From Melanopsichium pennsylvanicum (Eukaryota; Basidiomycota; Ustilaginomycetes; Ustilaginales), in assembly GCA_900208305.1 (NCBI GenBank), contig OAPG01000012.1, positions 1 through 64,000 of the forward strand: 64,000 nucleotides of DNA, in the 5' to 3' direction. Shown one piece after another: positions 44,781 to 54,564 of the stretch. The notes under the pieces were generated by a model. That model had not been told where the DNA came from. It saw only the letters and a list, made by a program, of their open reading frames with translations, and did no database searches. The position numbers and the translations under genes are program-made. Numbering within the stretch: position 1 is the stretch's first letter; each line of letters opens with the position of its first letter.

Positions 44781-47700
44781 ATGCTGACGACCACCAGCAC
44801 TGCGCCCGTATTGCAACACACCAACGAGTTCAACGTACCCCATGCCATCCGATCTGCATCTTCCCCATCCGCCAGCTTTGCTACCGTCAACCGTGCTCGA
44901 GCCACCAGTCTAGATCTCGACCCTGGCTCCCAGAATCATAGCCTCTCCATATCCCCATCCTTTCCCTCGCAACTCTACCCACGCTCTTCCATCCTCATCA
45001 ATTCGCGCAAGCGTCCCTATTCAGGTGTCATCTTCGCCAACCCTGTTGTTGTGGCAGGCTCCTCGACCGCAGCCGCGCCCGTCGTCACACATATCCCTGC
45101 AGTGCCATCTCGCAAGGAACGTGAAAAGGAGCGAGAACGTGCTCGAGAACAGGAAAAGGAACGTGAGCGCGAACGAGCGAAAGCGAAAAGCAAGGATGAC
45201 GAAAAGATTTGGGGAATTCCCAAGAAGGCCTTACTTTTGGGACTGGGCGACCTCAATTTTAATGCACAGATGGCCATGATGGCAGGCTGGGGTCATGGCA
45301 GTGGCGGTGTTTCCATTCTTCCGAGCACAGTCGTCCCAACCAACGAACGCAAACGCATTCGACCCTCTTCGTCCGCAGAATTGCAAAGGTCAACTGCTTC
45401 CTCGATATCTTCCAGACGCTCGGTAAAAGACAGCGATAATGAGGATGAAGGTACCAACAAAGAGCGTCAGCGAGACAGCAGCTCTTCGCTTCGGTGCTCG
45501 CGCAGCAATGCATCCATAGCAAGTAGCGATGGAGGGCACACAGCCTCCAACAAGAAGTCTGCTTCTCAGGCTGACGGCAGCAGTGTCAGCCCTTCGCCCA
45601 CTGACGAGCCTATGGACCCCGAAGAACTCGCTGCGCTCAATGCGATCATCAATACTCGTCGCAGTATGGCCGCCGCACAAGCTCTCGTCAGCGGCACCAT
45701 CAGCATCACAGCACCGCGCATCCTTCGCGGCTCCAGCTACGGCAGCTCTTCACAAGACCTCACCCGACCTCAGCTGGAAGAAAAACGGTTCGAGTCGCAG
45801 GACTCCGTGCCCAGCATGAGCTCCGTCGCGCATTCCGCAGCCAGCTTGAGCAGCAGCAATCTGCCCATCTCGCCCTACGAGAAGACATTGCAGCCGTCTG
45901 CGCTTGTAGCTTCGAACACTGGATCCACGATCCTCGAAGCAGCCGACGTCAAGTCTCCACGAATTCGTTTCGCGCCATTACCAACTCCGACGTCAGCGCC
46001 TCCCATGCTTGGTGGTGGTGGTGGTGTCAACGGTTCGGCCCTGATTGAAGATTCGGACGAGTTGGATGCTACCGATTCCGGTTTCGATAGCGAGGACGAC
46101 TCCAAATCCATGAAGGGCAAATGGTACTTGATGGGTATGCCCTCTGCCCTCTTCAAGCCACAGTACTACACCAACAAGAACAACCGACGCCGTCACTCCA
46201 GAGGCAATAGCATCAGCGGTCACTCTGTAGGCGATGCCGACGACCGATCGGAGGACGGAAACAGCTTCCGACGCAAAAGCACGGGCAGTTTGTCTGACGG
46301 TTTCGGCACAGACGTGGGACGCAGAGCACCCTCTGAGAACGACGAGGAGGAGCGCGGTCGGGCAGAAGCTTCAGGCTCAAAATCCAGACGCAAGCCTACC
46401 CATGCTCGTCGACGCTCTCGCAGCCGCACAGGCGCCATGAGCTCTGGCGACGAGGACGAACGAGCACGCAAGAGGGAACTTATCCGTCTTGCACGCCCAG
46501 GAGGCACTGGAATGGTCACGCTGCCAGATGGCACCAAGATACGTGCCAGACGAGTCAACGATCTGCCAACTCAAGAAGAGCCCGAGTTCATCGAATGGGG
46601 CTTCGCCGGGCTGGCTCGAGAAGCATCTCGCCGCAGTCTTGGTGGAAGTGGCCCACCCTCGCTGGCCACTACGCCCAACCATTCTGAGCACAAAGGTCTT
46701 GCCGTATATATGGAAGGAGAAGAAGACGAGGAGGACGATGGCTCTGGCATGGCTTGGGTCCGTCGTCGTAGACGAGAGAGGGAAGCCAAGGCGCGTTTGG
46801 AGCGCGACCAGGCAGCAGCCGATGCGGCGGAAGCAGCAAAGAACCCCGCCAGCGCCCCTGCGTCGATTGTGCCCGATGCGCATGACTCGAGTACCGTCGA
46901 AGGAGACGCAAGCATCACTGCAGACGCTACGACCACCAAAGTCGTTGCCGTCCCGAGCACCGCTGTTGCATCTCTTCCGACCGACCCGGCGATTGAAGCC
47001 GGCGCTGATGAGCCCATGCCTCTGATCTGTGACGAGGCGGTGGAGCCCAACACTATTGCCGTCGCAGTAACAAGCAGGCGCCAGTCACACCTGTCCGCGA
47101 TTGACACTTCGCGTCCTCCCCACGACGTGTTTGGCGAAGCCAACACATTCGTAAGCTCGCCCACCGAGGAAGAGCCGCCTGCCGGTCTCGAAGCATCCAT
47201 GCTGTCCGAAATACGTCAAGGCGATTCGGCGATGGGCGGAAGTCGAATTTTGGCCAGGTCAGCCCGGGGCTCAGCCTCCGAGCAAGTTGCTGCACCCGGT
47301 GACAGCACGCCTCGACAAAACACAGGGTTGGGCCTCACTGCGGTCAAGGCGGAAGAGATCCGTCGACGACACGAAGATGAAGTGGCAGCACTCGGTGCCG
47401 AAGTACTTGCTCAGACACGTCGCAATAATCAGCGTCGACAGGCCAGCTCGTCTGGCCGAGGCGTCGCCTCTCCCCATCTTGGCGAAGACTCTGCTGGAGA
47501 GCAGCAACACGCTTCGCCCACGACCAAAAGTAGTCACCGTGTCAGCCAGGCCTCGGTTGCTTCACCACCCACGCTTGCGAGTTCGTCGATGCTGGTCAAG
47601 TCGACCTCCCGCGATTCTGGTTATGAAAAGAAGTCGATCTCGCGCACAGTTGGCTCAATCATGCGAAAGGCGACCAACGACAGTGACAAGACGATGCGGT

Positions 47701-48893
47701 ACTCTGGTCTTGGTGCCCTCACGCCATCGCACGAAGACGGCGATCGAAAGAAGCAAGAAGTTTCCTTCTCTCAGACGCAGGGCTCTGCCGAGCGAAAGCA
47801 GCACGAGGTGTTTGCAGCGACAGTTGTCGGTGGTGGACCGCAGCTCGCTCCCAACGCACACGTTGCTCAAACGTCCAACCTCGTTTCCGCACGGAGCGCC
47901 TCACCCGAAAGCACACTTTCCCTCAAGTCTTCGGCAGTCGGCGGCTACTCTGCTTCCTCGGCCAGCAAGTCTGTTTCCTCGCTTCACGGCGCGAGCGGCT
48001 CTCTTGCTCCTTCTCCCATGTCAACCAAGCGTATCCCGCTCGACCCCAGCGTCAGCACCCCTGCCCCCTCGCCCTGGCTGCCACGACGACCAGATGCACG
48101 AGGCGTATCCGTCGTACCGCTTCCACAACTCGGTGTTCGTCCCGAACGACCTCGAGAAGGCCGTGTTTGGCAATACGACGATTCAGATGCTTCCGACGCT
48201 GGCAAGGATGCTGCATCCGACCATGAGGAGGAAGAAGAGGAAGAAGGGTCGGATCTCGACGCGGAAGAGTTGGAGGAAGAGGAGCGGAAGACGGCAATGC
48301 AAAAGAAGCGTGCCACCACTCGTGCTGCAGGTCAAGAGGTCGTGCATGCTCGGCTGGGCAACAAAGCTTCGGGGCGGGCACTCTCTGATTTGACTGCATC
48401 GTATGATGATATGGCGCTTGGATCTTCTTTACGTCAACAAAAACAACAACGCTCTGGCCGAGACGCTTACCGCAGAAGCAGTATTGATCCGCGCGTTCCG
48501 GGCAACTCTTCCCGTTCCCCAACCGCTCCACGTAAGGCTCCACCTCGTCTCATAAAAAGCCATCGATCTACCCAGTCGATGAAGAGCGCGGAGGGTGACG
48601 ATGATGAAGACGAGACAGATCTTTGGCCAGCTGCTTCGGCAACGTCAAGATCGGGTACAACTCGACCTCGACACATTTTAGTGAACCTGCCTGGTGGACC
48701 AGGGATTTGGGACAGCAAAAAGGGAGGAGGAAGAAACGCTGTAGCGGCGATCAATTCGGTAGCGGCGGCAAGAGCAAAGGCGATTAAGAAAAGGGCCAAA
48801 GATCGAAGGACGAGTTTCGAGTTGCCGCCTGGCTGGGACGATGAAATGATGGATTATGGGTGGCCAAGAAGTCTGAAGGGTTCGCTGTACTAA
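44781..48893 (+). CDS. Large disordered Ser-rich protein, unknown function
   Basis: 1370 residues from the first ATG (44781), single exon; the frame is open 49 codons further upstream without ATG. No known domain recognised. Mostly low-complexity Ser/Ala/Arg/Glu sequence with many potential phosphorylation sites. A strongly charged helical stretch near residues 110-150 (RKEREKERERAREQEKERER) runs into the ordered-looking IWGIPKKALLLGLGDL. Other ordered islands: GKWYLMGMPSALFKPQYYT (about 440-460), TLPDGTKIRARRVNDLP, and the C-terminal ELPPGWDDEMMDYGWPRSL. Such a pattern suits a scaffold or regulatory protein, but nothing assigns a process. Codon use and length argue for a real gene. Confidence 0.82.
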   Translation: MLTTTSTAPVLQHTNEFNVPHAIRSASSPSASFATVNRARATSLDLDPGSQNHSLSISPSFPSQLYPRSSILINSRKRPYSGVIFANPVVVAGSSTAAAPVVTHIPAVPSRKEREKERERAREQEKERERERAKAKSKDDEKIWGIPKKALLLGLGDLNFNAQMAMMAGWGHGSGGVSILPSTVVPTNERKRIRPSSSAELQRSTASSISSRRSVKDSDNEDEGTNKERQRDSSSSLRCSRSNASIASSDGGHTASNKKSASQADGSSVSPSPTDEPMDPEELAALNAIINTRRSMAAAQALVSGTISITAPRILRGSSYGSSSQDLTRPQLEEKRFESQDSVPSMSSVAHSAASLSSSNLPISPYEKTLQPSALVASNTGSTILEAADVKSPRIRFAPLPTPTSAPPMLGGGGGVNGSALIEDSDELDATDSGFDSEDDSKSMKGKWYLMGMPSALFKPQYYTNKNNRRRHSRGNSISGHSVGDADDRSEDGNSFRRKSTGSLSDGFGTDVGRRAPSENDEEERGRAEASGSKSRRKPTHARRRSRSRTGAMSSGDEDERARKRELIRLARPGGTGMVTLPDGTKIRARRVNDLPTQEEPEFIEWGFAGLAREASRRSLGGSGPPSLATTPNHSEHKGLAVYMEGEEDEEDDGSGMAWVRRRRREREAKARLERDQAAADAAEAAKNPASAPASIVPDAHDSSTVEGDASITADATTTKVVAVPSTAVASLPTDPAIEAGADEPMPLICDEAVEPNTIAVAVTSRRQSHLSAIDTSRPPHDVFGEANTFVSSPTEEEPPAGLEASMLSEIRQGDSAMGGSRILARSARGSASEQVAAPGDSTPRQNTGLGLTAVKAEEIRRRHEDEVAALGAEVLAQTRRNNQRRQASSSGRGVASPHLGEDSAGEQQHASPTTKSSHRVSQASVASPPTLASSSMLVKSTSRDSGYEKKSISRTVGSIMRKATNDSDKTMRYSGLGALTPSHEDGDRKKQEVSFSQTQGSAERKQHEVFAATVVGGGPQLAPNAHVAQTSNLVSARSASPESTLSLKSSAVGGYSASSASKSVSSLHGASGSLAPSPMSTKRIPLDPSVSTPAPSPWLPRRPDARGVSVVPLPQLGVRPERPREGRVWQYDDSDASDAGKDAASDHEEEEEEEGSDLDAEELEEEERKTAMQKKRATTRAAGQEVVHARLGNKASGRALSDLTASYDDMALGSSLRQQKQQRSGRDAYRRSSIDPRVPGNSSRSPTAPRKAPPRLIKSHRSTQSMKSAEGDDDEDETDLWPAASATSRSGTTRPRHILVNLPGGPGIWDSKKGGGRNAVAAINSVAAARAKAIKKRAKDRRTSFELPPGWDDEMMDYGWPRSLKGSLY

Positions 48894-49501
48894 AAAAACA
48901 CACATTCATACCCGGCAGTGCTAGCTCGGACTGTTTCTCTTTTGCAATCTCCGGATCATTGTCACCCTTTTTATATAATTCACGCTCTACAGTATGTGTG
49001 GGTTGGTATTCTACGTGAACTCAGGCCGTACAGGGGGCGGTCTGTAACAAGCTGATTCGATGGTTGATGAGAAACAGACTCGGTAATGATGGTGAACCAG
49101 ATAAGATTGCATGGTAGCATGCGGGCCTGAGATCTGATTGTCTAGCCTTGGTGGTCTGCAGGATAGCCGAATGCTTACATCCGAGCAAATAGAGAGAAAA
49201 CCAACGTAGAGGCAAGCAGAGTCCGTCGGCTGTATGCACTCAGTCTATCCTCAAAGAGAGAAAATAATAAGTACAAAAGAAAATACAAAAGAAAAGAGGG
49301 TAAAATATTGTGTGCCGGCAATGCTTCGCCTTGAAGCCATCCGGTGCTGCCCTTCCTTGTGTTGAAACTCTTCTTCTTCTTCCTTCGATCATCTTTTAAT
49401 CGCCTTTGCTTCCATTCTCTCAAAGCAGAACTTTCGCCATCCGATAACATACGCAGTACGGTGTATAAGGGAAACGACGCTATCGGCTCTGGTCTCTGGA
49501 C

Positions 49502-49535
<34 letters not shown>

Positions 49536-49713
49536 TTTTCTCCCATGGCTCGCTGAAAGCGGGGCATTCCGCGGTCCGCATTGCTACGCCGTTCCATCGC
49601 TGGTCGTATCCGCAAGCTCCATTCTTTCTCCCATCGCTGCCATCGCTGATAAAGGAAACACTTCAACATCTCATGATCTGACCAGCTCCAAAGACGAAGA
49701 GCAGTTGTCCTGA
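48894..49713. other. Intergenic region with CT microsatellite
   Basis: 820 bases. A CT-rich microsatellite (49501-49540) lies in the presumed leader of the next gene. A 229-codon frame on the minus strand here is antisense to that leader and low-complexity, so it is not called. Confidence 0.5.
49501..49540 (+). repeat. CT microsatellite
   Basis: Nearly pure CT dinucleotides, about 20 units with a few T interruptions, some 175 bases upstream of the next start codon. Confidence 0.9.
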
Positions 49714-52700
49714 ATGCCTTCAGCCATGATTGGAAACCGACAAGCATCTGCCCACGCTGGTCCTTCGTCGGGATCATATGGCCCATCGTTTCAAGAAGAC
49801 CTGCCGCTTGCGTCTGTTTTGCACCACAAACTTTCGCTGGCTTCAACAACCCGCTCGATCTCATCTGCTTCGGGTGCCTCCTCTACATCCCACAGAAGCT
49901 ACCCCAATGCGAATCACAGTCATCATTACAACCAATCCTCAGCATCCCTTTCTTCCCGAAAGCACGTGCAGACCGCAAATCTCCATCAGCTACCTTCACA
50001 ACTTCGGAAAGACTGCAAGCGGATACCTTTGTACGTTCGCATCGTTCCCAAGGACACCTATCTTCGGCTTCATATCAGTCCCGATCAGACCATACGAAGC
50101 ATCAAAGATGCCGCCCTCAACCGAGCAGGTGTGCCTGAATTCGATCCAACTTTGAGCCACAGATTCTTCCAGGATGCCATCAACGCCAATGCCCAGGCCA
50201 AATTGGCTAGCGTAAGCAGCGTCGATAAGGTTCTCAAAAATCGAAGTCATGCTTTGCCTAGGATTTTCAACGGTCGTGCCCCAGATTTGGGTGACGCTGG
50301 CGGGCTGGTGGCTACCTCTGTGGCTGGTGCGAGACGGCGTTCAAGCAAAGGATTGCGCACTAGTGCAATGCAGGCGAAACAGGCCGAAGTCCCATCGGTA
50401 CCGAAACTTCCCGAGTTTGAACTTAGGGACAGTGATCCCGGTGCGGAGGCAAGTTATGGCTCCCGACACCCAGTCTTGCAGGGTCATGAAGATGCTGTGA
50501 GCCCTTCCCCAGGATCAAGCGCAACCTACGCTACACTGTCACGCAACGCCGGCGAAAGCCTCGCCTCAACTTATTCCAATTCCAACGATGGCCTCCTGTC
50601 TTCTTTCGCACAAGTAACTCGACAGGTGTCTCACTCAACCCTCGCAACCTCGCCATCATCCGCACAATCCGACATCACACACAGCATCACAAGCGCCAGT
50701 GCAAATAGCGACACCACATCTCATTCGCATTCAAACGGAGCATTGGCTGACGTGGCCATCAGACTACACTCGGGTCTCATCACCGGGGATAGGGATGCTA
50801 AGGCTGAAGAGCAAAGGGCGCTATTGAGAATGTCGCAGTGGAATATCTTCCGCACTTTGTCCTCGATCAACGCTAGTGCTTCAACAGAGATCAAAAGCCC
50901 AATTCAGAGCTTCAATTCGACCCCGACAACTTACTCTGGTGGTGACTTTGACAGCTCCCCGCATCTCAGACCGTCTTCTCCGCACTTGGATGCCACTACG
51001 ACTTCCAATACGCAAGGGCACGCACAAAGCCAAAGGATGGACTCCCCAACAACACCACCTCCAAATCACAAAGCTGCGGGAAGTGCAACCACAGCAAGTT
51101 TCTACACAACTCCGGGAGCGAGCGAAAGCTTCAACTCGCTGGCAAGCCTCTCTTCAGCTTCGGAGGATGAATTAGTAACTAAGATGGACGATGATGAAAA
51201 GGGCGTCTTGGACTGGGGAAGTTTGGCTGAAGGACCGCTTTCGAGCCCTTCGAGAACGCTTGCTTCAACGTCCACTTCGCCGCCGTCAAGTCCATCACGA
51301 AGCCTACTAAGCACATCAGCAGCAACAGCAACAGGAGCAAGCGGACAGGTCCTCGGTGCACAATCTCTGTCTTCCATGAGCGCTGTTTCAGCGTCTCTTT
51401 TGGCCACCAATTCGGCCACCACAACTTCGCCCCGAGCTGATCCAAAATCTGCCTCTCTCTCCATCTCATCTTCACCGAACCGTCCGAGGAGCAGAACAAT
51501 CACAGTCGCTTCGTTCATCCAATCCCGCTCACGCACCGCCAATTCTGCTTCTTCCCCATCCTCACCTCCACTGCCGACGCCAATTTTGGGAAGCGTTGCC
51601 AGTCCGACGCGAAAGTCGTCGTTACCCAAGGTAGTGCCTCAAAGTCGGCCTAAGATGGTTGCCGAATCCTCTCAACGCCGAGCTGTCCCAACAGACTTTT
51701 TGGACCTTCTCAAAGCTTCACCTAATTCTCTTTCCCAATCTTGTTCTCGCTTCGACAACACTGCTGGGACTGATGATGAGGTTGAGCAAAAGTCCACCGC
51801 GCCCTTGCCACAGAACCTTTCTCGCTCTTCGGCAGCTGCCAGCTTCTCCTCTCTTTCATCTGCCCCTTCTTCGTCGGGTAGAACACCATCGATCAACACC
51901 AACACCAACGCCAACGCCAACATCAACACGGCCGTGGAAAGGTGCACCTCCGGCATTTATCGCGACCCAGCAACCTCGTTCAAAGGACGGGATAACTCGC
52001 ATGCACTCTCTGTCAAGTTTGCCGTCATCTCCACCGCAAATGGATGCGAATTGGAAGATTGGCAAACAGCGTCGAATTGCACCCTGCGACCATACGAACT
52101 GCTCCTGTTGCAGTGGAGTATTCCAACCGAACGAGTTTATATCCCACCCGTATCGCTTCATGACATGATTCGACCTTCGAGCTTTGCGCTTACCGCCAAA
52201 AGTGGTGACAGGGGAGTTTTAAGACATGCGGGCGGACCCAGTGAGGACTGTATTGGATTGGACAGTTATTGGGAAGGTTGGGTGTACGTTTTCAAACCCG
52301 ACAAGGGATCGTCGTTATCCTCTTCTTCTTCTCCTTCGACTACTACTAGGAAAGAGGGAAAGTGGAAATTGCACTATGTGACTATCAAGGGATGGAGGAT
52401 TGATTTGTATAGAAAGAAAACTAGAGCTGGTGAAGCAGCTTTACCCGTAGCCGACTTTATCTACCCACTGCGCAATGTGCAGTTTGTAGTTGAATCGCAC
52501 GATGCAGGTATTCCAACAAATGCTGCTTTGCCAGCGTTAGACACTTTGCCTCCCAGTTGCATTTCAGTGACGTTCGCTCCTCAGAACGGGACAACAATAT
52601 ACACGAGCGATTCGACAGAATCGACGTTGACATTGAGGTGTGTTACGTCTTTCGACCATGATTCGTTGTATCATTTGCTGGTTCGCGCTTGGCATCGTGC

Positions 52701-53955
52701 ATCAGACTCACTTCCACCACCAACAAGAACACCAACAAACGCAACAACAGCAACAGCGATTGATCTGTGGAGAAGAAAAGCGCTGTGGAGAAGTACAATT
52801 GCCGGACGTGGCGGAACGGTAGATCCAGGAAGTGTGGGTCGTGAAGGAGGGAAAGGTAGAAACGCAAGGTCAAGGTGCAGATTACGTCCTTCCGGTTGGG
52901 ACAAGAATTGGGAAGATGCGGATGCTTGGAGTAGCGAAAGTGAGGTTGAAAATTGGGATGTTCTTGCACCGAAGGGGTTGGACAATGTTTCAGGTCAAGG
53001 TTGGGTTGGCGATAGGAGGGGCACTGTCAGCCCATTCTCGACTGGAGTCAATGATGGCGGTGGTTTGAACATTGACAGTAATGTGGAAACGTTACGGAAG
53101 AGAGGGGAAAATTTGGGTATAAGATTGAATGCGATAGAAGGCGACAAAGTGGTAGCGAGGGATGGAGAAAAAGGGAAGGGCGAGAATGGAGTGGGAAGCA
53201 ATGAAAGAGTTATTGTGCCCGGTGGACTTCACGCGGCGCTTTTAGGGAGGTCCAGCGGTAAAGGTGGTGATGCTGTGGTATCATCAGCCACCCGAACAGA
53301 TGGATTTGGTCAAGATCCTTCTTCGCCTCACCACTACAGCAGCAGTTTTACCAACACCAACACCGATAGTCACAACAAGAATGTCAGCAGCAGTCGACGT
53401 AACTTGACCCAATCACCTCCGCCTTCTATCCCGAACTTTGAACCAGGGCTAATGCTCGGTGCACAGACCCTGAGTCGTTACCCTAATATTACTCTTGGTC
53501 AGGGTTGGGATCGTGTTCGAAGTCGAAGTGGATCCTTCACACGTTCTCCGCCTCCATCACAATCCACACAATCACCTTTGTCTCAAGCTTTGTTATTGTC
53601 GAATGATGCAGCTGCTAGCATGCGATCTTTGACACTCTCCCAGTCGCACACCGCCAACAACAACGATGAATCACAAGGTCCACAAGAACAGTATCAAAGA
53701 GGTCGAACCTCGGCATCTAGTAGTACGAATGTTAGTCGTGAAACATCCCCCCTACCCTTACGTCAAAATTCGTCTTCAACTTGGAATTTGTCTTTGATCA
53801 AGTCAAAGACGGTAACGATGAAAAAGGGAGAAATGTCATCCGCACCAATTGTTCCGGGATCAGTTCCGACCACGGTTATTATGGGTGCTTCTAAAAACTT
53901 GTTGTTGTTGAAAAAATATCATCTTCAGCAGCAGCAAAGTCAGAAGCGCACATAA
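49714..53955 (+). CDS. Large Ser-rich protein with PH-like region
   Basis: 1413 residues, single exon, ATG at 49714. Two ordered regions stand out in otherwise Ser/Thr/Asn-rich sequence. The first is near residues 105-165: KRIPLYVRIVPKDTYLRLHI and SIKDAALNRAGV, reminiscent of a ubiquitin-like or Ras-association fold. The second, near residues 845-1000, starts SYWEGWVYVFKPDKG, continues KWKLHYVTIKGWRIDLYRKK and ends in a helix HDSLYHLLVRAWHRAS, the layout of a pleckstrin-homology domain with an inserted Ser-rich loop. A PH-type lipid- or protein-binding signalling adaptor is plausible; both fold readings are inferences. The C-terminal 400 residues are disordered, with Gln-rich ends. Confidence 0.82.
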   Translation: MPSAMIGNRQASAHAGPSSGSYGPSFQEDLPLASVLHHKLSLASTTRSISSASGASSTSHRSYPNANHSHHYNQSSASLSSRKHVQTANLHQLPSQLRKDCKRIPLYVRIVPKDTYLRLHISPDQTIRSIKDAALNRAGVPEFDPTLSHRFFQDAINANAQAKLASVSSVDKVLKNRSHALPRIFNGRAPDLGDAGGLVATSVAGARRRSSKGLRTSAMQAKQAEVPSVPKLPEFELRDSDPGAEASYGSRHPVLQGHEDAVSPSPGSSATYATLSRNAGESLASTYSNSNDGLLSSFAQVTRQVSHSTLATSPSSAQSDITHSITSASANSDTTSHSHSNGALADVAIRLHSGLITGDRDAKAEEQRALLRMSQWNIFRTLSSINASASTEIKSPIQSFNSTPTTYSGGDFDSSPHLRPSSPHLDATTTSNTQGHAQSQRMDSPTTPPPNHKAAGSATTASFYTTPGASESFNSLASLSSASEDELVTKMDDDEKGVLDWGSLAEGPLSSPSRTLASTSTSPPSSPSRSLLSTSAATATGASGQVLGAQSLSSMSAVSASLLATNSATTTSPRADPKSASLSISSSPNRPRSRTITVASFIQSRSRTANSASSPSSPPLPTPILGSVASPTRKSSLPKVVPQSRPKMVAESSQRRAVPTDFLDLLKASPNSLSQSCSRFDNTAGTDDEVEQKSTAPLPQNLSRSSAAASFSSLSSAPSSSGRTPSINTNTNANANINTAVERCTSGIYRDPATSFKGRDNSHALSVKFAVISTANGCELEDWQTASNCTLRPYELLLLQWSIPTERVYIPPVSLHDMIRPSSFALTAKSGDRGVLRHAGGPSEDCIGLDSYWEGWVYVFKPDKGSSLSSSSSPSTTTRKEGKWKLHYVTIKGWRIDLYRKKTRAGEAALPVADFIYPLRNVQFVVESHDAGIPTNAALPALDTLPPSCISVTFAPQNGTTIYTSDSTESTLTLRCVTSFDHDSLYHLLVRAWHRASDSLPPPTRTPTNATTATAIDLWRRKALWRSTIAGRGGTVDPGSVGREGGKGRNARSRCRLRPSGWDKNWEDADAWSSESEVENWDVLAPKGLDNVSGQGWVGDRRGTVSPFSTGVNDGGGLNIDSNVETLRKRGENLGIRLNAIEGDKVVARDGEKGKGENGVGSNERVIVPGGLHAALLGRSSGKGGDAVVSSATRTDGFGQDPSSPHHYSSSFTNTNTDSHNKNVSSSRRNLTQSPPPSIPNFEPGLMLGAQTLSRYPNITLGQGWDRVRSRSGSFTRSPPPSQSTQSPLSQALLLSNDAAASMRSLTLSQSHTANNNDESQGPQEQYQRGRTSASSSTNVSRETSPLPLRQNSSSTWNLSLIKSKTVTMKKGEMSSAPIVPGSVPTTVIMGASKNLLLLKKYHLQQQQSQKRT

Positions 53956-53969
53956 ATTATCCCTGGCAA

Positions 53970-54036
53970 GAAAAAAAAAAAAAGGAGGAAAAAAAAAAAA
54001 AGGAGGAAAAAAAAAAGAGAGAAAGAGAGAGAGAGA
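53970..54036 (+). repeat. A-tract / GGAGG and GA repeat
   Basis: Three runs of 10-14 A separated by GGAGG, then GA dinucleotides, starting 14 bases after the stop codon of the PH-like gene, within its 3' untranslated region. Confidence 0.85.
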
Positions 54037-54384
54037 ATAGCAGCGATATAGTTATTTTCTTTTGGTAAAGAGCAGAAGGGATGCAAGTGGTTATTAGTAT
54101 GTGAATATTTTAATTGATTTCTACTGTACCCTATATGTGTTTTTTTAAAGTACCTTAGAGTTAAAATTTATTAAAAGTATATCAGTTTTGTTTCTGATCC
54201 CAAAAAAAACACAAACACAAACACACCTAAACACAAGTTACACCCATATCAACTTGCACTCTGATTCAACCTTCAAAAGATCCCCCCCCCTAAAGGTCTA
54301 CTCTCTCTTCGTTTCACAATTCTTACAATTTCTCAAACAGAGAAATACAGTCAACTTGAAGAATTGTCCATTGCAAATAAAAGT

Positions 54385-54416
54385 TAATAAATAAATAAAT
54401 AAATAAATAAATAAAA
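54385..54416 (+). repeat. TAAA microsatellite
   Basis: About seven tandem AATA/TAAA tetranucleotides. Confidence 0.9.
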
Positions 54417-54564
54417 ATCACGTTCGAAACCTACACCCAAACTTGATCCCATCCCTCACCCCCACCACCTCCCTCTCTCCAACACATACACACACACCTT
54501 GAACCACATCCACTACGCTATACCCGCCAAGAGAAGAAGGGAAGGGAAGGGAAGGTGGGTAATT

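Larger units (their letters stand above)
53956..54564. other. Intergenic region with A-rich and TAAA repeats
   Basis: 609 bases between convergent genes. It holds A-tracts spaced by GGAGG and a GA run (53970-54036) and a TAAA microsatellite (54385-54416). No open frame of note; AT-rich 3' flanks. Confidence 0.6.

Noticed and set aside
49175..49864. 229-codon minus-strand frame upstream of the PH-like gene
   Set aside because: Low complexity (Arg-Glu run from the CT microsatellite) and antisense to the leader and start of a large gene.
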